Origin: Eubacterium sp.
Lineage (GTDB): Bacteria; Bacillota; Clostridia; Lachnospirales; Lachnospiraceae
DNA length: 6,445 nt
Direction: 5' to 3'
NCBI GenBank assembly: GCA_017616955.1
Contig: JAFZXD010000231.1
Location: forward strand, 1 to 6,445
The notes beneath the pieces are model-generated. The model did no database searches and was not told where the DNA came from. It saw only the letters and a list, made by a program, of their open reading frames with translations. Below are positions 1-5,404 of this stretch, one piece after another. A program made the translations under genes and the position numbers. The first letter of the stretch is position 1. Each line of letters begins with the position of its first letter.

Positions 1-565
1 GATTGGAAACTTCTGTTGCTAAAGAAGAAGTAAGTGAACAATCTGCATTCAGACAGAGTCTCGCTTCCGGATCAAGTTTTATTCCTCTCTTAAGCTCTTC
101 GAGAGTATTCATTACCTCTCCGTATCTGTCCAGCTGATCACGGAAGAGATTGGTTACCACTATAACCTTCGGTCTGATATAAGGAATAACCGTCTTTAGT
201 GCCGCCTCGTCACACTCAATTATCGCGTACTTCCTTCTCGGTTTTCCGCTTAGAGTGGCACTCCAAGTAAACTCTGCAGTTATTCCCGGAAGAAGGTTCG
301 CTCCTGATACATTTGACAGAGGCTCGATTCCTTTCTCCTGAAATGCATTTCTCAGCATCGCACAAGTCGTGGTCTTACCATTCGTACCCGTTACAACTAT
401 TATCTCCATTCCCTGGGAGACTACTTCAAGTATCTTCTTATCAAATACAAGAGCTGCTTTGCCCGGAAGTGTTGTACCGCCTCTGTGAATAAATCTGAGG
501 CCCCACCTCGTAACGTGACACGCAGCTACTGAAAAAAATGTTTTTATAGGGTTATGATTAATCAT
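1..565 (-). CDS. murT: MurT-type Mur ligase, lipid II isoglutaminyl synthase subunit (partial, N-terminal 188 residues)
   Basis: With GatD, MurT amidates the alpha-carboxyl of D-glutamate in the peptidoglycan stem of lipid II, at the cytoplasmic face of the membrane; MurT binds substrate and ATP, GatD supplies ammonia from glutamine. Reading leftward from the ATG at 565, the frame stays open to the window edge, so the C-terminal part (including the family's DUF1727-type domain) is missing. Visible: hydrophobic N-terminus (MINHNPIKTFFSV), P-loop TGTNGKTT at about residues 59-66, an acidic ECDEA at 117-121, the MurT/Mur-ligase signature NLFRDQLDRYGE at 139-150, and LNAD at 172-175 followed by CS where DDP is more usual. 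The start has a good ribosome site (AAGGA, 7 nt upstream). It follows the mecA terminator, so it probably has its own promoter. A gatD gene would be expected just left of the window; that is inference. Confidence 0.9.
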   Translation of the reverse strand, partial: MINHNPIKTFFSVAACHVTRWGLRFIHRGGTTLPGKAALVFDKKILEVVSQGMEIIVVTGTNGKTTTCAMLRNAFQEKGIEPLSNVSGANLLPGITAEFTWSATLSGKPRRKYAIIECDEAALKTVIPYIRPKVIVVTNLFRDQLDRYGEVMNTLEELKRGIKLDPEARLCLNADCSLTSSLATEVSN

Positions 566-591
566 ACATCTTTCCTTGCTATTCAGAACAC

Positions 592-627
592 CGATCGCAT
601 TCTATAAATAAAAGTGCATTCCAACAA
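592..627 (-). promoter_or_regulatory. Possible murT promoter overlapping the mecA terminator
   Basis: On the minus strand a TAGAAT -10 (599-604, 5 of 6 to consensus) lies 17 nt downstream of TTGTTG (622-627, 3 of 6). Transcription would start near 592, giving a leader of about 27 nt that contains the murT ribosome site. The -35 element covers the loop of the preceding terminator hairpin. The -35 is weak, so murT could also depend on read-through from mecA. Confidence 0.35.
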
Positions 628-639
628 TGGACTGCACTT
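601..639 (-). terminator. Intrinsic terminator after mecA
   Basis: An inverted repeat pairs 612-623 with 628-639 (11 of 12 pairs, one mismatch at 619/632, 4-nt loop). On the minus strand it is followed directly by TTTTATTTATAG, a U-rich tail. It begins about 38 nt after the mecA stop, so it should end most mecA transcripts before murT. Confidence 0.75.
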
Positions 640-676
640 CTACATGTTCATTATCTTCACCTTCAAACCACACTAA

Positions 677-1372
677 TTACAGCTCTGCAAGTGTCTGAAG
701 CGCCGAATCCTTTATTACCTTTCTGAAATGCTCCTCCATATAATACTTCGTCGCATAGTTAAACTTATAAGGCACAGAAAACTCTCTCAGACTCTCGCAT
801 ACATGGCGGAATTCCTGATCACTATTTCTGTTGTGGGATATAATCAGGTAATACGTTTTATCATCTGCTGATTTATATAATGTATTATCACTGTCATAAT
901 AGTTCTTGACCATTTTAGCCACAGTAATAAACTTCTCCATATCGGTTGAAGTAAATATCATATAAGGAAGAACCTTATCCGATTCCTCTTCAGCAGACTT
1001 GGACGAATCAACATTACCCTGCTCAGGAGTCGAATACTCTATATTTCCCGCTTTAATACTTTTTGCCATATCCAGTGCGTGATTCTTAAGTTCCTGGATA
1101 TAAGAATATTTGGCATCAGGATTATTCTCATCTATCTTAGTTACTAGGAAAACCATACAATCCTTATTAACCGGGATGGCCTCAACAACTATCGGTTGCT
1201 GATCGGCTTCGAATCCGAACTCTTCACGAGCTTTATCCATCATATATCTGATTAGTTCATCTGCTTTTTCCGAATGTCCCGCAAGATCTGATACTGTCAG
1301 ATCCTCGTCAGGAAGGTCCGTATTCCATACAGTGAACCTCAGCTGGTTTTCATTTATTTTTTCAATCTTCAT
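677..1372 (-). CDS. mecA: Adaptor protein MecA (ClpC/ClpP adaptor)
   Basis: MecA-family adaptors bring substrates to the ClpC unfoldase for degradation by ClpCP and help ClpC assemble into its active hexamer; in Bacillus the classic target is ComK. The 231-residue product is close to the usual length (about 220-240). The N-terminal substrate-binding domain opens with MKIEKINENQLRFTV, a typical MecA start, and runs to about residue 85. An acidic, Ser/Glu-rich linker (roughly 110-133) separates it from the C-terminal ClpC-binding domain (about 135-231), which ends in the family pattern YYMEEHFRKVIKDSALQTL. The gene stands alone between two terminators. Its ATG has no Shine-Dalgarno sequence and sits 6 nt downstream of a -10-like hexamer, so its mRNA may be leaderless. 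The conserved N-terminal sequence makes a later start unlikely. Which substrates it serves here cannot be read from the sequence. Confidence 0.93.
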   Translation of the reverse strand: MKIEKINENQLRFTVWNTDLPDEDLTVSDLAGHSEKADELIRYMMDKAREEFGFEADQQPIVVEAIPVNKDCMVFLVTKIDENNPDAKYSYIQELKNHALDMAKSIKAGNIEYSTPEQGNVDSSKSAEEESDKVLPYMIFTSTDMEKFITVAKMVKNYYDSDNTLYKSADDKTYYLIISHNRNSDQEFRHVCESLREFSVPYKFNYATKYYMEEHFRKVIKDSALQTLAEL

Positions 1373-1407
1373 GGTTATATAATAACATATTTTTGCGTTT
1401 CATCCAA
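1372..1407 (-). promoter_or_regulatory. mecA promoter with extended -10, predicted leaderless start
   Basis: On the minus strand TTGGAT (1402-1407) is followed after exactly 17 nt by TATTAT (1379-1384), preceded by TG-n (TGT at 1385-1387), the extended -10 motif. The seventh base after the -10 is the A of the mecA ATG (1372), so the expected transcription start coincides with the start codon. The -10 also lies in a small inverted repeat, GTTAT-TAT-ATAAC, which could be an operator or chance in AT-rich DNA. Confidence 0.6.
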
Positions 1408-1474
1408 CATGTTCTTTATTATTTTTGCTTGCATCCGATTATTTTTTTTGATATCATGGCTATGTAACATCTTC

Positions 1475-1498
1475 TGCGGTTTACGTGTCAAAACCGCA
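1475..1498. repeat. Perfect 8-bp inverted repeat (hairpin)
   Basis: TGCGGTTT (1475-1482) and AAACCGCA (1491-1498) pair perfectly around an 8-nt loop. No clear U-tract follows on either strand, so it is not a standard terminator. On the minus strand the loop and the arm's inner base contain TTGACA (1486-1491), a perfect -35 hexamer, but the -10 at a suitable distance is poor (TTACAT, 18 nt away). Confidence 0.55.
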
Positions 1499-1522
1499 TA
1501 TATTTTCTTATCTTGCCGTATC

Positions 1523-1552
1523 AGGCATATTTCCCGATAGATAGGCATATTT
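1523..1552. repeat. 10-bp direct repeat with 20-bp period
   Basis: AGGCATATTT occurs at 1523-1532 and again at 1543-1552. The start-to-start distance is exactly 20 bp, two helical turns, as expected for two protein sites on one face of the DNA. It lies about 140 bp upstream of the mecA promoter. Confidence 0.5.
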
Positions 1553-1558
1553 ATCTTT

Positions 1559-1621
1559 TTTTGCGCGTAGTTATTGCATCACAGAGCATACTGTGCCATT
1601 TATGGTACATTTCACGCAAAA
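1559..1621. repeat. Nested inverted repeats around an 18-bp near-palindrome
   Basis: An outer pair, TTTTGCG (1559-1565) with CGCAAAA (1615-1621), encloses the palindrome TGTGCCATTTATGGTACA (1592-1609; 7 of 8 pairs across a 2-bp centre). A competing hairpin, CACAG (1580-1584) with CTGTG (1591-1595), shares bases with the left palindrome arm, so the two cannot form together as RNA. It could be an operator or a structured RNA. No family is recognised. Confidence 0.45.
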
Positions 1622-1772
1622 TTCGAAGGGAAGTGATACTCCAAACAAAACACATATATAAATATATAGAAAAACACGAATAGAAGTTTTCTATTTTAGT
1701 TCTGACGAACTTATTATTAATCTATCATAATTTATCTTATGATCAAGTTTGGACAAATACAAACCATCATAC

Positions 1773-1822
1773 AAAAAAGTCAGCTCCATCGTTTATCCCT
1801 AAAAACGTAAGAGCTGACTTTT
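1773..1822 (-). terminator. Intrinsic terminator after the LUD-domain gene
   Basis: Perfect 12-bp arms (1775-1786 and 1811-1822, core GTCAGCTC/GAGCTGAC) enclose a 24-nt loop with its own 5-bp pair (CGTTT 1790-1794, AAACG 1803-1807). On the minus strand the arm runs into TTTTTT (rc of 1773-1778). It begins about 22 nt after the stop codon of the LUD gene and closes the ferredoxin/LUD unit. Confidence 0.85.
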
Positions 1823-1844
1823 ATTTATTCTTTAAACTGTTACT

Positions 1845-2483
1845 TTAGAATCCAAGACTGTCATTTACAAGTATTACATGTATACGATCCGGATGTCTTT
1901 CAAGTCTGGTTATGAGCATATTGCAGCATATACTGTCAGGAGACTTACAGTTTCCACATACTCCTGTCTTTACACAAGGGGTAGGATTCTGGAATCTCTG
2001 ACTATTTACAGGAGCTGCTTCATTTCTTACTCTGTATACAGCAGCATCCACATCTCTTGCAACCTTATTCATTCCCACTATCATGATAACGTGTTCAGGT
2101 CCGTAAGCTATACTGGCAACACGATTCGAGTTTCCGTCCAGATTCACGAGAATACCATCTTCTGTTATGGCATTTGTACTTGTCAGATAATAATCACAAC
2201 CATACACGTTCTTATCTATCTCTTTTTTCTCTGCTTCATCCTTTGCAGAAGATCTGTCAAATACAGTATAGTTTCCATCAATGACTGCCTGTCTCAGACC
2301 AATCTCTGCGATAGACATAGATCCACCCCATCCGATAGTTGAACCCTCTGGAATCATTTTAAGAGCCATTTCAAGAGCCTGTTCCTTAGTCTCTGCGTAG
2401 TATCCGTTCATATGTCTTGACTTAAGACCTTTGATAACTGTCTGTGCCAGAAGTTCATTTCTTATCTTTCTGTTCTCGTTCAT
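1845..2483 (-). CDS. LUD-domain (LutC/YkgG-like) protein with Cys-rich C-terminus
   Basis: The 212-residue product matches the LUD superfamily (formerly DUF162), whose best-known members LutB/LutC take part in lactate utilisation with iron-sulfur partners. Family landmarks: an N-terminal helical segment with HMNGYYAETKEQAL (about 24-37), the glycine-rich GWGGSMSIAEIGL (51-63), TSTNAITEDG (101-110) and LVNLDGNSNRVA (112-123). Near the end is a cysteine cluster at residues 170, 176, 179, 186 and 187 (C-x5-C-x2-C-x6-C-C) that could bind a metal or an Fe-S cluster; this is inference. The start is backed by AGGAGG 6 nt upstream. The ferredoxin gene lies 84 nt upstream, with a hairpin between. No lutA or lutB gene is present, so a lactate pathway role is not shown; the substrate is unknown. 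Confidence 0.85.
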   Translation of the reverse strand: MNENRKIRNELLAQTVIKGLKSRHMNGYYAETKEQALEMALKMIPEGSTIGWGGSMSIAEIGLRQAVIDGNYTVFDRSSAKDEAEKKEIDKNVYGCDYYLTSTNAITEDGILVNLDGNSNRVASIAYGPEHVIMIVGMNKVARDVDAAVYRVRNEAAPVNSQRFQNPTPCVKTGVCGNCKSPDSICCNMLITRLERHPDRIHVILVNDSLGF

Positions 2484-2506
2484 CTAATACCTCCTGTAAA
2501 ATGTGT

Positions 2507-2549
2507 AAAACTTAAAAGAGACGCCATACTAAGTACAGCGTCTCCCTTT
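2507..2549 (-). terminator. Probable partial terminator between ferredoxin and LUD genes
   Basis: GAGACGC and GCGTCTC (2518-2524 and 2538-2544) form a perfect 7-bp GC-rich stem with a 13-nt loop. On the minus strand the tail is TTTTAAGTTTT, an interrupted U-tract. It begins about 20 nt after the ferredoxin stop and ends close to the LUD ribosome site (2490-2495), leaving no room for a promoter. It therefore probably lets some transcripts through and gives more ferredoxin than LUD mRNA. It could also stabilise the ferredoxin mRNA 3' end. Confidence 0.65.
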
Positions 2550-2567
2550 ATGTCATATCAATAGCTA

Positions 2568-2738
2568 TTATGCTTCTTCAATAGCTCCAACAGGGCAGTT
2601 ACCTGCGCATGCTCCACATGAGATGCAAGAATCAGCATCGATAACGAACTGTCCGTCTCCCTCTGAGATAGCGCTTACAGGGCAGTTACCTGCGCATGTT
2701 CCGCAAGAAATACAAGCATCACTTATAACATATGCCAT
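2568..2738 (-). CDS. 2[4Fe-4S] clostridial-type ferredoxin
   Basis: A 56-residue protein (57 codons with stop) that carries low-potential electrons in the cytoplasm, typically to hydrogenase, pyruvate:ferredoxin oxidoreductase or similar partners. Two copies of the classic motif are present: C9-x2-C12-x2-C15-x3-C19-P and C38-x2-C41-x2-C44-x3-C48-P, the full set of eight ligands. The length is typical (about 55). The halves are nearly identical (CISCGTCAGNCPVSAI and CISCGACAGNCPVGAI), and 22 bp match exactly at the DNA level (2590-2611 and 2677-2698, offset 87 bp, i.e. 29 codons). The ATG has a strong AAGGAGG (2747-2753) 8 nt upstream. The gene heads a probable two-gene unit with the LUD-domain protein. 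No key residue is missing. Confidence 0.95.
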   Translation of the reverse strand: MAYVISDACISCGTCAGNCPVSAISEGDGQFVIDADSCISCGACAGNCPVGAIEEA

Positions 2739-2775
2739 AGTAGTGTCCTCCTTAAAAAAATAAAAGTTCTAACCT

Positions 2776-2812
2776 ATTCCGGAGTATACTACATGAGTAA
2801 ACAGTTAGCCAA
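2776..2812 (-). promoter_or_regulatory. Probable promoter of the ferredoxin/LUD unit
   Basis: On the minus strand TTGGCT (2807-2812, 4 of 6) and TATACT (2783-2788, 5 of 6) are 18 nt apart. Transcription starting near 2776 would give a leader of about 38 nt ending in the strong ferredoxin ribosome site. It lies just beyond the rsmI terminator, as expected for a new unit. Confidence 0.55.
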
Positions 2813-2844
2813 CACAAACTTTCTTTGTACCTCTAACACATTTA

Positions 2845-2897
2845 TTAAAATAAAAAGTGTAAAGCTAACTACAATTCAATTCCGACTTTATACACTT
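2845..2897 (-). terminator. Probable terminator of the holB-rsmI cluster, overlapping the rsmI 3' end
   Basis: On the minus strand AAGTGTA-TA-AAG (2886-2897), inside the last rsmI codons, pairs with CTTTACACTT (2855-2864) just after the stop: 10 pairs with a 2-nt bulge and a loop of about 21 nt. A U-rich tail (TTTTTATTTT) overlaps and follows the second arm. The stem is AT-rich, so it may be leaky. Confidence 0.5.
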
Positions 2898-3744
2898 CCT
2901 GTTTGGGGATGCCTCTCTCTTTGGCAACTGTTTTTATCGCATCTTTCTTGCTCATTCCTTCATCTATATACTTCTGTAAATGTTCTTCCAGACTCATATC
3001 TTCCCACTGAGCCTTCTTTTCCGCATTAAGCTCTTCTTCAGGTTTTCCTTCTATTACAAGTACATATTCACCTCTGGGTTCTGTATCCTTATAAAATTCC
3101 ACAGCTTCTCCCAAAGACATTTTCAGAAACTTTTCATGTTTCTTTGTCAGCTCTTTACATACAGTAATACTTCTTGAACCTCCCAGTTCAGCTTCCAGAA
3201 GCTCAAGAGTTTTTCTCAGTCTGTGCGGTGCCTCATATAGGACGATGGTGCGCTGCTCAGTCCTTAGCTGATTGAGCACATTTCGAAGCTCCTTTTTTTC
3301 CTGTGGGAGAAATGCCTCAAATGCGAATCTTCTTGTTTTCTGTCCGGATGCTATAAGTGCATTTACTGCTGCAACAGCTCCCGGAATCGGAACAACTTCT
3401 ATACCTCTTTCAACACACATCTGAACCAGAACTTCTCCCGGATCCGATATACCCGGAGTTCCCGCATCGGTAATAACAGCCACTGCCTGTCCACTACTCA
3501 GTTTGTCGATCAAAACTTCAGCCTTATCAAATCTGTTAAATTCATGATAGCTTGTCATCGGAGTCTTGATATCAAAATGTGTGAGAAGCTTTCTGCTGTT
3601 TCTGGTATCTTCCGCCGCAATAAGGTCAGCGTCTCTAAGTACCTTTACCGCTCTGAAAGTCATGTCTTCCAGATTACCTATAGGAGTAGCGACCAGATAA
3701 AGCACTCCGCCTTTTACTTCTCTCTCATCCTCAGTTCTTTCCAT
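2869..3744 (-). CDS. rsmI: 16S rRNA (cytidine(1402)-2'-O)-methyltransferase
   Basis: RsmI uses S-adenosylmethionine to 2'-O-methylate C1402 in the 16S rRNA decoding centre. The SAM-binding tetrapyrrole-methylase fold is clear: LYLVATPIGNLEDMT (residues 15-29), AAEDTRNSRKLL (43-54), SYHEFN (65-70), VITDAGTPGISDPG (90-103), PIPGAVAAVNAL (119-130), FAFEAFLP (140-147), YEAPHRL (170-176), then KELTKKHE and GEYVLVIEG, with a C-terminal lysine-rich helical region. The frame is open to an ATG at 3777, but I prefer the ATG at 3744 (291 residues): it leaves a normal short lead before LYLVATP and has GGAG upstream (13 nt, rather long). This start overlaps the stop of the methyltransferase gene by 14 nt, suggesting translational coupling. 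It is the last gene of the cluster. Confidence 0.95.
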   Translation of the reverse strand: MERTEDEREVKGGVLYLVATPIGNLEDMTFRAVKVLRDADLIAAEDTRNSRKLLTHFDIKTPMTSYHEFNRFDKAEVLIDKLSSGQAVAVITDAGTPGISDPGEVLVQMCVERGIEVVPIPGAVAAVNALIASGQKTRRFAFEAFLPQEKKELRNVLNQLRTEQRTIVLYEAPHRLRKTLELLEAELGGSRSITVCKELTKKHEKFLKMSLGEAVEFYKDTEPRGEYVLVIEGKPEEELNAEKKAQWEDMSLEEHLQKYIDEGMSKKDAIKTVAKERGIPKQEVYKVGIEL

Positions 3745-4474
3745 AATAAGATAAAAGCTCCTTTGTGTATTCACCATCCTCGCCGTAAACCATAAGTGTT
3801 GGAAGTATACGGCATTCTTTTCCGGCTTCCTTTATACCTTCTATCAAAACCAGATTCGGTTCCTTACCTTCCGACGGTTGAACCATCATCAGCCTCTTCG
3901 GTTCCAGGCGATATCTGACCATTGTTTCCATGATATCCGGAAGTCTGGTAGGTCTGTGAACCATGGTAAATGTCCCTCCGGTCTTCAGAAGATACGACGC
4001 AGCACTGACAACATCTTCAAGTGTAGCCAATGTTTCATGTCTGGAAATGTATACAGTATCACTCGGATTCTTCAGTCCTGTATTCTCCTTCATATACGGA
4101 GGATTGGAAGTAACAGCTCCAAACTGTGCCGGCTTGAAGAGGTCCCTTACACATTTCAGGTCACCTTCTATAATACTGCACTTCTCTTCCACTCCGTTAA
4201 GAAGTACACTTCTCTTTGCCATATCCGCCATATTGGACTGAATCTCTAGACCGGTCCAGCTTTTTCCTTTGGACTTGGCAGCCAAAAGAAGCGGCACCAC
4301 TCCCGTTCCTGTTCCCAGATCTATAACATCGGCATTTGGTTTTATCTTTGCAAAGTTTGCCAGCAAAACCGCATCCATTCCAAAACAGAAACAAAATGGG
4401 TTCTGTATAATACGGAACCCATTTATATCCAGATCATCTATTCTTTCATTTTCATAAAGCTCTACTTTATTCAT
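3731..4474 (-). CDS. TrmN6/YabB-like SAM-dependent N6-adenine methyltransferase
   Basis: The family includes E. coli TrmN6 (YfiC), which methylates N6 of A37 in tRNA1(Val), and Bacillus YabB in the same gene neighbourhood. The 247-residue product shows LYENERIDDL (6-15), RIIQNPFCFCFGMDAVLLA (21-39), SAM motif I DLGTGTG (52-58), GLEIQ (75-79) for the ribose-binding acidic residue, and NPPYM (124-128), the catalytic motif of amino-group methyltransferases. An upstream extension to TTG at 4504 or ATG at 4492 is open, but ATG 4474 gives the family-typical N-terminus, has GGAAAG 7 nt upstream, and overlaps the yaaT stop by 8 nt. Conserved linkage with yaaT and rsmI supports the assignment. The exact tRNA target is not known from the sequence. 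Confidence 0.88.
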   Translation of the reverse strand: MNKVELYENERIDDLDINGFRIIQNPFCFCFGMDAVLLANFAKIKPNADVIDLGTGTGVVPLLLAAKSKGKSWTGLEIQSNMADMAKRSVLLNGVEEKCSIIEGDLKCVRDLFKPAQFGAVTSNPPYMKENTGLKNPSDTVYISRHETLATLEDVVSAASYLLKTGGTFTMVHRPTRLPDIMETMVRYRLEPKRLMMVQPSEGKEPNLVLIEGIKEAGKECRILPTLMVYGEDGEYTKELLSYYGKN

Positions 4475-5384
4475 AGTTTGACTTTCCGCCATCTTCCTTT
4501 TCAAGCTCTTCCAATGCTCGAAGCTCTTTATCGTCTTCGTTTTCCTTCTTTTCCTGCTTCTTTTTCTTGCGAGGTTTGAATCTCAGATCATCTACCTTAT
4601 ATTCAACGGCATCCTTGTTGCCTTCTTCATCGGTAATGATAACTCTGACTGTCTGTCTCATGACATTTATTCCTGCCACTACACCGACTGTTCCGTCAGC
4701 AGCTTTAACTTCATCACCAACTGCAGGCATCTTGCCATTCAGATATTCGTAAGTTTCCTGTTCGTGCTTCAGACAACACATAAGTCGTCCGCACACACCG
4801 GATATCTTAGTCGGATTAAGAGAAAGTCCCTGATCCTTCGCCATCTTGATAGAAACCGGAATAAATTCCGACAGATAACTGTGACAGCACAGCTCTCTTC
4901 CACACATACCCAGACCACCTGATATCTTAGCTTCATCTCTGACACCTATCTGTCTGAGCTCTATACGTGTTCTGAAAACAGATGCAAGATCGCGAACGAG
5001 CTCACGAAAGTCTACTCGTCCGTCTGCGGTAAAGTAAAAAAGAACCTTACTATTGTCAAATGTATATTCAGCTGCGATCAGCTTCATCTTAAGTCCGTGA
5101 TCCTCAATCTTTTTAAGACACTGCTTGAAAGCATCTGCAGATTTTTCTTTATTGGCTTCGTACCTTTCTGTATCTTCCGGTGTAGCCTTTCTGAGGATTG
5201 GTTTCAGTCCCTGAATTCTCTTCTGCTCAGTTATAATTCTACGTCCGAGAACACATTTGCCATATTCAACTCCTCTGGCTGTCTCAACTACTACATCCTC
5301 ACCCTTCTGAACGTGAATGTCCAGCGGATCAAAAAAATATATCTTTCCGTTAGGTCTGAATCTTACACCTATGACTTCCTTCAT
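4467..5384 (-). CDS. ricT: PSP1-domain protein YaaT/RicT (Y-complex subunit)
   Basis: In Bacillus, RicT (YaaT) joins RicA and RicF in an Fe-S-containing Y-complex that guides RNase Y in mRNA processing and affects sporulation and competence; its role in clostridia is less clear. The 305-residue product starts MKEVIGVRFRPNGKIYFFDP and contains the PSP1 region (about 60-150, with ATPEDTERYE and KVLFYFTADGRVDFRELV). Two cysteine clusters follow, CGRELCC (161-167) and CGRLMCC (198-204), giving cysteines 161, 166, 167, 198, 203 and 204, likely Fe-S ligands. After a small beta-rich segment, the C-terminus (about 270-305) is very basic, then acidic (KPRKKKKQEKKENEDD), and probably disordered. AAGGAG lies 10 nt upstream of the ATG, and holB ends 20 nt upstream, so the two are co-transcribed. 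Confidence 0.93.
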   Translation of the reverse strand: MKEVIGVRFRPNGKIYFFDPLDIHVQKGEDVVVETARGVEYGKCVLGRRIITEQKRIQGLKPILRKATPEDTERYEANKEKSADAFKQCLKKIEDHGLKMKLIAAEYTFDNSKVLFYFTADGRVDFRELVRDLASVFRTRIELRQIGVRDEAKISGGLGMCGRELCCHSYLSEFIPVSIKMAKDQGLSLNPTKISGVCGRLMCCLKHEQETYEYLNGKMPAVGDEVKAADGTVGVVAGINVMRQTVRVIITDEEGNKDAVEYKVDDLRFKPRKKKKQEKKENEDDKELRALEELEKEDGGKSNYE

Positions 5385-5404
5385 TAACCGGTTACTCCTT
5401 GTAT

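Larger units (their letters stand above)
1385..1772. other. AT-rich intergenic region without a convincing gene, rich in inverted repeats
   Basis: About 390 bp lie between the terminator of the LUD gene and the mecA promoter. I found no tRNA, no known riboswitch and no open frame with a ribosome site; the longest small frame (plus strand 1409-1540, 43 codons, hydrophobic) lacks a Shine-Dalgarno sequence. Besides the repeats listed separately, there are perfect inverted repeats at 1666-1673/1687-1694 (8 bp arms), 1698-1702/1707-1711 (5 bp arms) and 1724-1730/1737-1743 (7 bp arms). Some of these are expected by chance in AT-rich sequence, but their density could reflect operators or a small structured RNA. 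Confidence 0.6.

Noticed and set aside
1409..1540. 43-codon hydrophobic open frame on the plus strand (MFFIIFACIR...)
   Set aside because: No ribosome site upstream, low-complexity AT-rich DNA that naturally encodes Phe/Ile/Leu, and it runs across the mecA promoter and the hairpin. It could be revisited if a plus-strand transcript is found.
1698..1711. AGTTC-TGAC-GAACT as a LexA (SOS) box
   Set aside because: The half-sites are in the order GTTC-N4-GAAC, the reverse of the Firmicute SOS box GAAC-N4-GTTC, and no damage-response gene is next to it.
1724..1743. ATCATAA-N6-TTATGAT as a Fur/PerR-type site
   Set aside because: Spacing and sequence do not match the known 7-1-7 operator patterns; in DNA this AT-rich the symmetry could be chance.
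1385..1772. Known riboswitch, 6S RNA, tRNA or CRISPR repeats in the intergenic region
   Set aside because: I could not match any conserved core or regularly repeated unit by eye; a covariance-model search (Rfam) would settle it.
1878..2342. 154-codon open frame on the plus strand
   Set aside because: It is antisense to the well-supported LUD gene, has no family resemblance, and its composition (Ser/Tyr/Ile/Cys-rich) is that of a shadow frame.
3745..3777. Longer rsmI start at ATG 3777
   Set aside because: It would add 11 residues lacking in the family, has no well-spaced ribosome site, and would lengthen the overlap with the upstream gene to 47 nt.
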